Origin: Ophthalmolycus amberensis
Lineage: Eukaryota; Chordata; Actinopteri; Perciformes; Zoarcidae
Reading direction: 5' to 3'
NCBI GenBank assembly: GCA_024529925.1
Contig: JAFEUB010001039.1
Location: forward strand, 310,001 to 374,000
DNA length: 64,000 bases
Below the pieces are notes generated by a model, which was given only the letters and a program-made list of their open reading frames with translations, ran no database searches and had not been told where the DNA came from. A program made the position numbers and the translations under genes. How positions within the stretch are numbered: the first letter of the stretch is position 1; every line of letters begins with the position of its first letter. Shown here in pieces: positions 25,223-38,051 of this stretch.

Positions 25223-28200
25223 TTAGGCCACAGCTGTGGCCTGAGTGGCCTTGGCCAGAGCATTCAGGTCTGCGATGCACTTGGCGATGCTCTCTTTCTC
25301 CTAAAAACACACACACAGTAATGAGTAAGTGTGAACTTGTTGATGCATGGGGGGAATCATCCCCCAGCTGGAGGCTTCGGACAGTTTGACACTGAAAGAC
25401 CGACCTGCTGAGGAGTGATGCTGCCGATGACACTCTTCTCCACCCAGTTGATCATGTGCTCCTGCTCCATCCGGATGTGGAGATTCTGCAGCGCGACCTG
25501 GTAGTCCAAGCGCCTCTTCACCTCGTTGGTCACCATGTGTAGCCTCTCTCTGAAGTTGGTCTCCAACAGCACTGGCCACATTGTTCTGAGAGGAAAAGAG
25601 GAGTTCATGTCGTCTTTGTAACCACACGGTGGAAATATCTGGTCTACACTTGGGTTGCCAAAATGTTTGCTTCAACTCTTGCAGTCTCAACAAAGTCAGG
25701 TCTTGTATTTAATATGTTATGCATAGGCTACAGTCTATCCATTCATTTGTTTATATATGAACACATTTGTTTTGATGGGCTATTGTAATATATTTGATGA
25801 ATTATTTCATATTTTGTAGTTGTTTTTATTCAATAAAAAGGAAAATCCATGAAGTTTTTTTCCTCATCTCTCAGACAATCATAGCAAAGCACAATATAAG
25901 TAAATAATGACTGCAGGTTTGAGGAAAGTTTAACCACTCCTGTTGTCGTCGCCCCGTAAGAAGGTCTGTGGATCATCTTGAGTAACCAGGTCATGATTTC
26001 TGGAAAGAAACATTGCTTTCTTTGTTTGTTGAGTTTTTCAAATGTATTTTTTTGGCTCTTTGATGAGCACCAGATGTTGAATAACGTATAGTCCTATTAT
26101 ATTAGAGAGAAGGCAGACTTCTCTATGGCCGATATCTCCAAAACTAAGCAACTCGCACCAAAACAAACTACATTGGTATTTTTGATTTTGGGTTGAACTG
26201 TCCCTTTAAAATAGCCATTATTGGAGTAAAAGCAAAAAACATTTACAAGGATGACAAAATATGCTAATAAACGTTCATAATTCAATTATAAACTGCATAT
26301 TTCTAAACATACTGCAAATATATAAAGGGAAACAAATGGATGCAAGCTGGTGTGTTGCATATATCAGTGATGACTCTCAGGACCTTTATGTATTTGGGCA
26401 ATAGTATTTTTCCAAGATTATAATTCATTTTCTCATAGTATTACAGCTCCATACAGCCAAAGCAGGTTTATTTGGCCACTCTGATGTTTTTGCAATTCCT
26501 ACTTGTTGCCAGCAGAGGTCGACAAATGTCCGAGATCACATAATGATGCTGCGCAGCTTCCAGCAGTCAATATGAAATATTTTGTAAATATGAAGAAGTA
26601 CATTATGAACAAAAGAATATATTGGAAAATAAAAATAGCAAAGCCGATGCTGCTTACCCTCTTGGCGTCGAAGAGCATTGATCTTCCCTCTGCTCTCCAC
26701 TGTTCCTTCTTCTCATCCTCAACAGCCTGAGCCAGACTGGCCACGGCCACGTCCTTCACCTCTTGAGCCTTAAACACTTTGTCCTGCAAACACACACACA
26801 CACACACACGCTTACAATGGCTGTGCACAAAAGAAAAGACCAAAGATCTTTGAACAGTAATCTCTGTTCTACTTTGATATCCAATTATTAACCCCAAAAT
26901 AAACGGGAAAAAAATGCAAATCGGCCTACCTCGTTCAGTTTGTCAGCAAAAGCTGCAACACTTGGGCCAAATTTCTTGACACCGTAGATGATGACGCCGC
27001 CGATGGAAGCAGCAGCAAAGGTCTCATGGTTGATGACGTAGATTTCCTTGGAAAGCATGTAGAGGAGGAGGCCAGTGCCCAGCATGTAAGGTCCTAGTGA
27101 GGAAGAGAAACATTTAGAATTCCTTTCATTGTCAATGAAAGTAGATTCATGTAGCAGTTCGTTTTTGATGAAAATTTACAAAATTCAATGAAGATATAAA
27201 GAATGAAAAACACATCAATAACAATGCTAGTGGGACATGGTCAACAAAGTCAACATATGTAGTATAGGGGCAGGGTAAAGTTGTATTCATTTTATATTAA
27301 CATTTATAATGTAATCACATTATTACTACAAGCATTTCTATTAACAGCAGAACTGCACATGCAATGCGTTACTATCCGATACATTGCTCTTTACAGAACA
27401 TGTTGGCTTTCTACTGGAGCACTGATGTCACATGAGAGACTAGGCCTGTGCTACATTAAGCCGCAGCCATAAGCCTTGTGTGCTTAAATGGACAAGCGCC
27501 ATTCAGCTTGTAAGCACCACATATCTGAACCAACTCACAGAAGACTTGAGGTCTGCATCAACTCTCAATTCTTATAAATCGGGGCTTAATAGTTTCTGTT
27601 TGCGACTCCTATTTCATTTAATCAAATTTGGGAGTGTTTATTGATATCTTGCACATTAGCGGTATTCACATTTTCAGCATGTAAGTTAAAATAACTGAAA
27701 ATATGTGAAAATTGAGTCTTGCTTCTGCCTACTGACCTGTGACCCCAGTTTTGGGGTACAGGAGCTGGAAAATCTCGTCGGGGAAGATGCCATGGCGAAC
27801 TTTGCCTCCCTTCTCTGGCAGAGCGGGCACCGGGGCCAGACTCTGGGACGATGTGTGCAGGGAGCGAGACGTTTGGACCAGGCTGTGAGAGACAACATAA
27901 TAGTTTATATTAAAGGACGTAGGGTGTATTTTTCATGTTTAATGAAAATAACTAATACAGTAAAATACTACTTGTAAAGACACATACCCAGCTCCAAGGG
28001 GGCTGCTGCTTTTCAGGCCAGCAGCTGCAAACAGAGGAGACAAGGACGTAAAGTCAGTGAAGCAAATGATGGTTGTTTGTCATGTTTAGATCTGTTTATT
28101 TCATGATTAATACCTCTCTACAGATGTTTAATCAAAAGCCGACCAGTATAGCCTTCATGAAGGTTGGATTAATAACAGGACTGTTTTATTAGTGAAGATC

Positions 28201-28843
28201 AACTAATGAACTAGAAACGAAGTATATATAACTTCACTGTGCAATGACAAAAGTCAACAGAAGCCCAGTTACAGGACGAGGTCATTTCAACACCTGATGA
28301 TACTATAATGTGGATGTCTGGTAGCAACTGGTCTGGCTGTAAATGAACTTGAAAAAAACACATACTTCTGGTGGATTTACATTGTGTAGCCAATGGAGTT
28401 TATCCTTCTACTACAAACGTAAACAGCACGAAACCGACCAACGTTAGCTGTCAAACAGGTGACACCTACAGGCGTGCAGAGCTGACGCTAGCTAAAGTAG
28501 CTACAGCTGACGTTAGCTATCGTCATCTAACTTGTCTGTAGCGATGTCGGACAGAAACAACACAGTCAACAGCATTACCAATAACCGTCAATACAAATAA
28601 ATGCAATAAACTAAGTACAGCTTCAGATCGTAACGTTATATCCTGTAGTTACCGTAGCTAATGTAAGCTAGCTTTAGCATGTCTCTCATTCAAATGTGCG
28701 GCCTTCACTTTACCCTTCAGCTTCACATTCAATTTAAACTTTTGTTTCTTGACAGTTTGGTTGTGTGAGAGCTGAGTGAGATGCATTAATCAATAAAAGC
28801 AAGAATACTGCATACCTGACACAATAACGAGTCTGGACAGCAT
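25223..28843 (-). CDS. atp5pb: Mitochondrial ATP synthase peripheral-stalk subunit b, with an apparent 1-bp insertion
   Basis: This is subunit b of the F1Fo-ATP synthase peripheral stalk (inner mitochondrial membrane). Exons: 28816-28843, 27988-28024, 27737-27882, 26930-27093, 26658-26783, 25405-25585 and 25223-25300. The N-terminus MLSRLVIVS... is presequence-like. It is followed by GGKVRHGIFPDEIFQLLYPK, the hydrophobic segment YMLGTGLLLYMLSKEIYVIN, the stalk helix (DKVFKAQEVKDVAVASLAQ) and QEHMINWVEKSVI. The C-terminus is EKESIAKCIADLNALAKAT, then TAA at 25223. Exon 6 is 181 nt (3n+1). It opens in the conserved frame (RNNVA) and then continues in another frame (LLETNFRERLHMV...). Omitting one base at 25572 (plus strand) restores NNVAMLLETN and a 252-aa protein; human ATP5PB has 256 aa. 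A broken copy of an essential gene makes sequence error likely. Confidence 0.96.
26040..26215 (-). repeat. Probable fish interspersed repeat in atp5pb intron 5
   Basis: The stretch around GAGAGAAGGCAGACTTCTCT, GCCGATATCTCCAAAACT and GGTTGAACTGTCCCTTTAA resembles a short repeat I have seen in several teleost genomes. The identification is from memory and the boundaries are approximate. Confidence 0.4.
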
Positions 28844-30353
28844 GTTTGAAGAATGAAGTGCCGAGTTCTTGCTACACAGGGGCACCCTTGTTTCGGTCTC
28901 TTCGTGCCCTTCTGCAAAGAGCCGTAAGGATGGCGGAAACACAAGATATCCTCGTGAAGTATCGCGAGAGTATGGTAAAGCTCCTATTTTTAGAGTTGTT
29001 AAAGAAACGACCACGAGATGTCGCTGTACGCAAGATGCTGTCCTCACGTTGAATTTGGGTTAAGTTAATAAATATATGAATGGAGAGAATTTTAGGTTAT
29101 ATGGATGCTTAGATCCAGTGTTTTGGGTTAATTAATCTTGAAAATAATCGTGACTTTAATCAAAACTTCTAACAAGTAAAATATTAAGTCAGTCAGCTTA
29201 ATGCAAATAACAAATAGGCCTACACACCACCAGCAAATGATGAAACTCATGGCATTTACATCTTCTCAACTCATTTAAATGAAAATCTGACTGGTTTTAT
29301 TAAAAATAATGTATATTTACACGAGGCAACCACACACACAGCTCTCTCTCCCATGTGGTGGGTTTTATCCCAGGCTGCATGTAGGGGGAATTGTCTCAGT
29401 CTGTGTGTAATCTTGGGGCCCACCCGTGTATGGCATCAGTTTGATGCGAGTGGCTGGTGAGATAGAGGAACATATGACGCTGTGGTTCACTTCACTTCCT
29501 GTAAAATTATGCTCAACAGAAACAGCTCCATGTGAAACAGACAAAACCTCCGGACACTATTTCAGAAGAGTGAGAAAATGGATAACTTCTCAATCGCCTC
29601 GTGAAGACTTTTCCCCACTGAATGAGATGGCATTGTAGGTAAGATCTGCCATGGTTTGTTGCTTATCAAGCAACATACTTCCTTTGCATTATCTTGAATA
29701 TTTTCCCTCCACAATCTACACTTTCCAGAGCCTAGTCTATCTTTGATAACTCTGATACTCAGTGTTAAAGGAGCTTTCTGATAAACAACAACAAAATTGC
29801 AACCACTGTAACATCTACATTACATTCACTGTTTCTACAACTATAACTATACGACCTACTACTACTGCTTCTACTAGAACTGACCTGCATGGTCAAATGC
29901 ACTGCTGCCACACAGAGCATCCGAAATGTAAAATATACGGTTGAGGTTTTGAATTTTGCTTTATTTTATGCATACTGCTCACATACCTTTGGAGCCCAAA
30001 CACTAACTCTCTTTCTTTATATTCTTTTTTAGTGTTTGAGATATACAAATTGATACCACAGACGTTTAAGGGCATATTTCAAACACTGTGTTTTCCATGT
30101 AAATGAAAAAACCTGAACTGTTATATACAGCTTATCTTCATGTGTACTGTCTGAACCGTCATTTTGCACCTGAAACACGTCATTCAGTAATATTTTTCAG
30201 CTACCTATGACATTTGATACACATCAGTAGATTGTATGATTTCAACTGAAATGTTAACGTGCTGTATTTTTTATAATTTAAAACAATTCTAATTAAATTC
30301 ATGATGCATTTTCGTTGTAGGCTCGGGACACTGTAACAGCCAGAGGGGCTGCC
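28844..30353. other. Divergent intergenic region between atp5pb (-) and traf3ip3 (+)
   Basis: The region contains the atp5pb promoter and 5'UTR next to 28844. A possible non-coding first exon of the downstream gene ends at about 29638 (GGCATTGTAG followed by GTAAGATC, with an ETS-like ACTTCCTG near 29494). A 5'UTR exon part, 30321-30353, directly precedes the traf3ip3 start codon. No independent coding gene is supported. Confidence 0.45.
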
Positions 30354-33300
30354 ATGGACGCCCTGACTGTCAGATGTGTACAGCTCTCCCCAGTGAAACA
30401 CTTTGAACAAATAGTGGACATCAGAGCAGAGAAACGTGAACACCTGCGAGGACGCAACAACGTGACTTCATGTCGCAGCCCTACGAGAGAGTTAGACACA
30501 AGACTGATCAAGAATGAACTGAAGGAAAAGAGGCAACTTGAATTTCTGAGGAGGAGATCAGTGAGCCCAGAGCCGTGTGGTTTGAATACTACAAACTATT
30601 ATTCTAGGAGAAAACCTTCACCAAAGACATTTTTAATGAAACAATACAGTCCAATCAGCAAGTCAGAGACTTTGCATACAAATGTCCAAAATACTCCAAC
30701 CGATAAAGGGAGGCATACAATGATGATTTTAACACCAAACTGTAGCGTAACTGAAGGCCCAAGCACCAGCAACTGGGTAATATCCTTTGACGTTATTAGT
30801 GTTATTTCACTAGAACCATGTTTAATCTTTCCACGTCCACAGGAGCAATAATACCTGCATCATCTTCTCTCTCCTTATTTCCCCAGGCTTCATTATGGAC
30901 AGAACAGGTAACACTGATGAGCCAAGAGAAAGGCCATGCAAGGAAGCAAGCATCTTCCTCCACACCAGCAATAAAGGAATCAAACCAGCACAGGGCGAAA
31001 AGCACAGATAAAAGAGAGAATAGTATTAATGGTAAATAGCTTGCCTATAACATTTTGATCAGAGACTGTCAAATTATCTTTCATTGGCCCACTAATAATG
31101 TTGTTTTTACTTTCTCTCAAAGCTCAAAAGACAAGCATCAAAACATTCATCCATGCAGAAAAGATTCACCAAAAGAATACACAGCGAGAGACCAGTGTGC
31201 AGACAGAGTGGGTTGAATTTAAATCTCAAATTTGATATCAGAGGCAGCTGTGATCGTGTTTCCTATTTTTATATTGAGATATTTTCTTCTGTGCAGGTCA
31301 GGTCACGTCACTGTCAAGGAGTCAGTAAGTTTCAAACTGTTGCTTTATTAAATGGGGTTTTAAATCTATAAATTGCATATTAGAAAACTAAGATTGAATA
31401 AAATGTAACTGTTTTTGATGTCTCTTATCTCACATATAATAGGATCTTCAGAGCTTAACTGACTACTTGGAGGTAAACATAACAATTCTTTTTCAAATCA
31501 ATTCTGTGCTGTTTGTTCTTTAAGTCAGGACTATGTCACTTTTGAGAGATTAAATAAAACATTCTTCCTCTAATGAATGAAAAGTTAAATTCACAAGCCA
31601 TAAAACTCAGCCTTTCTCAGCTGAACACACTCAAGAGTTTTACTGATACAGCCTCACTTGGTCTGGTATGAACTGAAGCTTATGGTGGCAAATGTTAGCA
31701 AAGGTTAGCTAGATTTTGCTTTATAACTGACATTACTGACATAAGTTTGTGTTTTTTCTCTTCCTGTCTTACTGTTACACTACCTTTTACCACTCACAAT
31801 CCTCCCATGTCACTTGTTGCTACAGTGGCTGTTAATAAACAAAAGTTAAACAGTTTTGCTTTGTTTCTCTTCTCTCCTCTGCTGTCTGTTTTCTACCAGG
31901 AGGCTCTGTGGAGAGAGGAGGCCATGAAGAAGAAGCTTGCCGCCCTCCAGGAGAGCACGTCAAACCTCGTGAACTCCTCGAACAAAATATGGACGGTAAG
32001 ACTCTGCATCCGTATGTACAGCCTATCATCAAGCACACCCCCAGGGTGTCACAGTTACAGTTTCCAAATGCCAAACACATATCTCCTGTTTTATAAGCTC
32101 ATGTTGTTGTTTTTGGCTCCATGATTGATATTAAACTGAAAATGTCTTCGTCAAAGTCGCGTATGTTGGCTGCTACCCCAGGAAGGCCTATGCAGTCTGT
32201 GGTTTGGAGCTTCCTGCTTCTGCCCTAACCTCCTGCATAGGAGGAGTGCAAGCTGTCATTCTCATACAGGAAGGGTGTGACAAGTCAGCAGCTATAGGTG
32301 CTATGAATCCTCATTAGCTCTCTTTTGGCTACTCCAGCTGTAATGAATGAAGGGGAAATATTGGTGTTTCCCTTTTTTGTTTAATAGTTTTTAAAATTTG
32401 GATTTGAACAGCAGTGGATCTAGAAGTTGATTTAGTTTAAATAATGCATGCTTTTTCTTTCTCAGTCAGGTATGTTATTATCAGGCAACCTATATGTTAC
32501 ATATGCTTTTGAATTCAAAACAGTTTATTGCTGCGGCACATGCAGACATTGTGATCTTTCTTGAGGCTCACTGCAAGTTCCCTTTGTGCACCAGTGAGTG
32601 TCGACAGTGAAAGAACATACTGTCACAGATTCTAGATGAACCATTCATTTTCCATCTGCAGGCCACAGCGTGACAGTCAGTCATTTCCTTTCTAACCCAC
32701 ACAGGCTCGCTGCAGTGAAGACTTGCTGAGAAACAAGATCAAGGCTCTGGAGGCGCAGCTGCAAGTCTGCCTGCAGGTAAGAACAGCAGCTGGTGGTAAA
32801 GATGCAAACACTGAGTGTTTTAAAAAAAATCTTTTTTAAAACATCATTTCAATGCAGAAACCCAAACGATCCTTCCTGAAGCAGCCGACCTGCTCATCAC
32901 TCTGTCACGCAGTGTTAGTCCAGTGTCTACTCTGGGTTTGGTAAGCGCTTGTAGGTTTAACTCAACAGCGTTGTGTCCTCATAGAAGTTTCCAAAGGATG
33001 GAGTGAAGAAACTGGTGATACAGATGGAGAAGCAGAAGCTGGTGTATGAGGAGAGGGCCCTGGTCGCCCTGCAGAAGGTCACACAGGAGAAAACTGAGGC
33101 GCTCATCAAGTCTGAGACAATGCAGGTCAAATAACTAGCTTTTAACCCAAATGATAAACAACATTTCTATTTGACTATCTTGAAAGGCACATCGATGTCA
33201 TTGACTTGTTTTGTTTTTTTGCCATCAGGAAGCGCTAGTTACGACAAAGGAAGAGGCAGTGAGGTGGCAGAGCCTTTGTGAGCAGCTGAAGCTGAGCTCT

Positions 33301-34277
33301 GGACAGCTTAGGGAGAACCAACACCTCAGTAATGAACAGCTGCAACAGCTGCAAAGCCAAGTGGAGGTATGGTAGTCAGTGACCATGTGGATGGCCAGAA
33401 GTTTCAATGTGTATGGTTGTGAAAAACGTGTGTCCTGTGCAGCTGTCCAGAACCAGAGAGGCCGAGCTGAGGGAGGAGGTGGTGTCATTGCGACAAGAGA
33501 AGAAGGAACTACAGTACAACATTGACCTGCTGGAAGAAGACCATCAGATTTTAAGAGAGGAAATCCAGCACCTCAGAGGCAAGACCCCTAGACCTCAGAG
33601 TCATGTGTTTATACAGAGTACAAGGCAACATGGTTCATTTATTCAAACAGTTTTCTATCTCCTAGACGGCAGCAAGGAGAGCCAGGGCTCCATGATGCAG
33701 GGCCTTCTGACGTCAGAAGAAGCAGAGCCACGACTGACGGCGAGGAGAGACTCTCAGGTGGAGGAGCAGCTCCGTCACACTGAGGAGAAACTCGGGCTCA
33801 AAGAGAGAGAGGTGAAGTGGAGACATCACAGTGCACTGCAGCACATTCACAAGCTCAACGTTTTGTTTGAGTTAGTTGTTTCACAAAATTAGATATTCAT
33901 GAATTCACACTAAATGACTCAAAGATAATATCGCAATCATTTAGGATTTCTACAATGTTTGCACTGATGCATAATGATAATTTAATTTGTATTTATTGAC
34001 AAAGTAAATCATAAATTACGGTAACTCAGCTTCCACACTACTCACTACCCTCTACTTCCCTAATACATTTCAAATGAGTGTCAAATCTATTTAAAAAATA
34101 TTTATCAAGATGCATTTTATATTACTTGCCCTCCTTACTAGAAACAAAATGTGCACACAGTGCGAGGAGCTGCAGACAGAGCTGCATGCCATGGAGCAGG
34201 AGTGTCAGTCCAGCCAGGCCCGGCTGTCGCAGTGCAGGGACGAGCTCCGGCAACTCAGCCACCGCAGCAGGAGACCG

Positions 34278-34316
<39 letters not shown>

Positions 34317-34729
34317 TATATATGTGTGTGTGGGTTTAGGGGAATTTGAAACTAAATGTCCTTGCTATACTCAAATGCTCATTTGCCCTTACATTGTCAC
34401 AATTTATTTTTGCTGCATTTTTGCTGCATTGACCAAATCAGCTTAATATATATATATATATATATATATACTGTATATATATACAGATAACTTGACGTTT
34501 CTTCACATGTTTTTCCCACTTTGTTTAGACACGGTGTGGCTCCTGGTGGAAAGTGTTTGTGACCTTCCTTCTTCTCCTTGCTGTGGCGGGGGTTGCCATG
34601 TTGTGGGTGTGGCATCCTCCTTTCAGGGAGCAAGTTGAAGACCTGTACTCAGACATAGAAACACGTATTGAAAACTATCTCAAGGACATGGCGTCTCCTC
34701 AACACTCGGGCTGTTTTAGACCGATATGA
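30354..34729 (+). CDS. traf3ip3: TRAF3-interacting JNK-activating modulator-like tail-anchored coiled-coil protein
   Basis: In mammals TRAF3IP3 is a lymphoid membrane protein that recruits TRAF3 and modulates JNK/MAPK and RIG-I signalling. Exons: 30354-30776, 30887-31031, 31123-~31211, ~31297-31324, 31443-31472, 31900-31995, 32705-32776, 32985-33125, 33229-33366, 33443-33578, 33666-33811, 34161-34277 and 34529-34729. Matches to the human protein include NVTSCRSPTREL, SLTDYLEEALWREEAMKKKL, LEAQLQVCLQKFPKDGVKKL and the final CEELQTEL...CRDELRQLS. Most of the chain is heptad-rich coiled coil. The last exon encodes a C-terminal membrane segment (VFVTFLLLLAVAGVAMLWVW) and a short tail ending at TGA 34727. 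The phase does not close between exons 3 and 4 as written. The intron at 33579 starts with GC rather than GT. Confidence 0.85.
31579..31632 (+). repeat. Short dispersed repeat, copy B
   Basis: The segment from AAAAGTTAAATTCACAAG to TGAACACACTCA is the counterpart of 24083-24136, here inside a traf3ip3 intron. Confidence 0.6.
34279..34316 (+). repeat. (GT)n microsatellite
   Basis: An almost pure GT run lies immediately after the 5' splice site of the last traf3ip3 intron. An (AT)n run follows at about 34446-34486 in the same intron. Confidence 0.9.
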
Positions 34730-36096
34730 CAATGTCACTGCTCAGTAACATTGTTCTTTGTTGCTGTGTTGCTTTGTTTTAAAGAAACACAGGATGTAGT
34801 TTGTTGATCATTTTGTATTTCAAAACATTTCAGACTTAGAGCTCAAAGTATTTTTGAAAATGTTGTGTTGACATGTGTAGGATGTTTGCAGAAAGTCAAA
34901 ATGTAATTGAATGTGAATGAAAAATGTCTTTGTAATGTATTCCAACAATGAAAACATGTTAAAGCAAATGTCACAAGTTGGCTGAGGTTAATACGATTTT
35001 AAGAAGTTGTGTGTCAACAATATCAACACAATAGTCAGGAGTAAGAACACAGGAAGTATCCTATGTACTGTAAACAGCTTGATTGGTCAATAGCACCACC
35101 TTTAATTATTAAAAAGTCATACAAAACACATAAAAGGCCATTAGGCAAAGACAAAACATATTTCTTTCAGCTGTTGCTCTCAGTAAACAAAACAAGGGAG
35201 CGTAAGTACGCAATAAAAAGCCATTCGAGTTTTACAATAAAGTAATATTGTTACTATAACATATGTTCCTGTTTGTTGAGTCAGTGCATAAACATTTTGA
35301 AGCTTTGTGAGTTGAAATCAAATAAAGTGTCATCGGTTCGAGTCTTGAGTTCATGGTGGGTTAAGTGTCAAGCAACATACGTGAGATCTCCATCAGTGAA
35401 GACATCGTGAAGAAGGACCACTCTGAAGTTGGTCAGTTTTTGAATCCTGATGCGTCTTAAACAAATCATCATCCACCGACAAACAAGTAGTCCCCTTTGA
35501 GTATAGATCTCATCTTACTAAGATCTGGTATAAAACAAAAATGATTGCCACAGCAGAAATCAGAGGTAGAACCATCCCCATCACAGTTCAGACTGCACCA
35601 GTGTGCAGCACTAACTGTCTCAGTGATGTGGTGGCACTGTGTGGTAACTACCAGTTGCTCGTGTCAATGCTAAAATGACTGAAATGAATAATGTGTTGCA
35701 AATTCTACAGAAATGTTCATGAAACTGACAGACATGACACATGGCACCGTCTATTGTCCGATTACACTCAAACCCAGAGACAAAGCACACGATTGTTCAT
35801 TGTATTCTGCGGTTTTAACTGTTCCAGATAAAGCTCTATTCTCAACAGGCACTGACACAGCACATCCACCACACACACGTTTACCTGCATGTTCCCCCAA
35901 ATACACCACAGCTCATTGAAGAGATGGATCTTTGCTGGACTGAGGTCAGTCTCTGGTTGAAACTGGCACTGAAGGTAAGAGGCTGCAAAGTAGATGCTGA
36001 TGAGTGACGAGGGTTTTTTTTAAACATATTTCACAACATGACAGGGCGGATCTTGCAAAACTCTCTTTTACTTACAGAGTGACAATCCTCCACAAG
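34730..36096. other. 3'UTR of traf3ip3 and intergenic DNA
   Basis: A likely 3'UTR carries AATAAA at 35236-35241 and a further AATAAA near 35321. The rest, up to the DNase start codon, shows no supported exon. Confidence 0.5.
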
Positions 36097-38051
36097 ATGA
36101 GGACTGCTGTTCTGCTGTTTGTTGTGGGGTTGTGTGTGTCGAACGCCGCATCTTCCCTGAAGATCTGCGCTTTCAATGTTCAGAGCTTTGGTGAATCAAA
36201 GGCAAACAACAAGAAGGTTATGGGGATTCTTCTAAAGGTAGGCCTACTCTGTTGTACAACAACTGGAGCAATATCCACGCAGAACTAGGTAACTGATAGA
36301 TCTTTTTTCTTTTTTTTTTTTGCTCCCAAGATTCTTTCTCGATGCGACTTGTGTCTTATTCAGGAGGTCCGAGACTCTAAAGGAGCAGCAATACAAGCTT
36401 TGGTTAGGGATCTCAACAGGTAAGAGTTTTGTTTGATTCAAAAACTGCTAATCTAAAAGATCTGGTGAAGCCTCTTTCACAACTGCAGCTTTAAACTTCT
36501 CATTTATGTGGACATCAGCAGGTTTGACAAATCCAACTCGTACTCCTATGTGGAAAGTGAAAGACTGGGGAGGAAGACTTACAAGGAGCAGTATGTCTAC
36601 ATTTACAGGTGACCCATAATCAAACACCACCTATTGCTCAGATTAACATGTCAGATTAACATGACATCCTTAAAGTTGTTGTTTTTTCCTCTCTCATCTT
36701 CTCCAGGAGCAATGTGCTGACGGTCAAAGAGCATTATCAGTATCCTAAACTAGAAGAAGGAACCAATGAAACAGATGTTTTCTCCAGAGAGCCTTTCATC
36801 GTTCGCTTCCACTCCCCAACGACATGTACGATGAAGCAAAAGGCATCTTTGGAATTATACAGAAGAAGAAAGTAGCCACATTAGCACACACTATTATCCC
36901 AGCTATTATCTGAGGCCAGTTTCATTTCCTGGGTTTTAAAAACCTGGACGCTAGGTGGATATAAACACCTTATTCAGGGTTTCTAAAAAATATATACAGA
37001 GATATTAATAATCAGGGTTCTCTATGTTCCATGTGAGCATTGTATGTGTATGATCACACCATATGAGCAAAACTAAGAAAAGACTGAAGTTTGCTTGTAA
37101 ACACCTTAATTGAAGATGTGTCATAAATGTTTGTCTTTTGGGCGGATGCTGTTATTTTGCAGTGGTGAAGGATTTGGTCCTGATTGGGCAGCACACCAGT
37201 CCAAGAAGCGCCATGAAGGAGATTAATGAACTGTACACTGTCTTCAAAGGGATTTACAAGAAGTGGAAGACTGATGTAGGTTAAACCATCATCATCATTT
37301 AAATACAGTATATTTATATATATATTCTTTTCACTTTTTTTGGTCATTTTTTAAAATGTGTATCTTGGTCAGAGTTGCTCAGCGTCGCTTCATATTGGTT
37401 TCTCTCTCCCACATATGACCACATTCATGAGTATCTTTTGTCTGATGAACTTCCCCTTTTGCCTCTTTTCATTCACCCAGAATGTGATGATCTTAGGGGA
37501 CCTCAACGCCGGCTGCAGCTACGTCACCATCAAGGGCTGGAGAGCTGTGCGCTTGAGGAGTGACCCAAACTTCCGCTGGTTAATTGGAGATGAGCAAGAC
37601 ACGACTGTCCGTGAGAAGACGCACTGTGCCTATGACAGGTCAGTGACTGCTGAAAACTGAATCACATAAGGTCACTGAAGAAGTGCTCAACAATTAAATG
37701 CATGTATAGTCTTATAATGATTTAAGATTATTGTGAAAGGCTTTCTGCTGCAGGATAATGTCATATACACAATTTCGGACTTTTCAGGATCATTGTCCAC
37801 GGACGTGAGATTATTTCCAGTATAGTGCCAGGTTCAGCTCAACCGTTCAACTTTAAGAAGAATTTCCATCTGACAGAGGAGGAGGTAAACATGTCATATA
37901 TACACATACACTTCTTTAATTCAGTTATATACCTAAAATGAAGATTAATTCCTTCTGATGGCACTTTCAGGCTCTTGCGGTGAGTGATCATTTTCCTGTA
38001 GAAGTTGACCTGAAGCCGAACCACCGCTACCTCCTCCGCAGTGAGCTGTAG
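36097..38051 (+). CDS. Secreted deoxyribonuclease I-like endonuclease (DNASE1L4/DNASE1L3 type)
   Basis: A Ca2+/Mg2+-dependent DNase I family nuclease of 294 aa. Exons: 36097-36237, 36331-36419, 36522-36608, 36707-36825, 37163-37275, 37481-37638, 37788-37884 and 37971-38051, with all phases consistent. The signal peptide is MRTAVLLFVVGLCVSNAASS. Core motifs are ICAFNVQSFGESK, LIQEVRDSKG (catalytic Glu), RLGRKTYKEQYVYIYR, DVFSREPFIVRFHSPTT, GDLNAGCSY, DTTVREKTHCAYDR and the catalytic His in VSDHFPVEVDL. The segment around the other active-site His reads LIGQHTSPRSA where relatives usually have (I/V)PLHTxP. There is no long basic C-terminal tail as in mammalian DNASE1L3, and no GPI-like hydrophobic end. 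It is closest by eye to fish dnase1l4 and mammalian DNASE1L3. The emerin neighbour would also fit the EMD-DNASE1L1 neighbourhood of Xq28, so the paralogue is left open. Confidence 0.93.

Noticed and set aside
28846..29052. Open frame on + divergent from atp5pb
   Set aside because: It lies in the atp5pb promoter/5'UTR, overlaps another open frame, and has no recognisable conservation.
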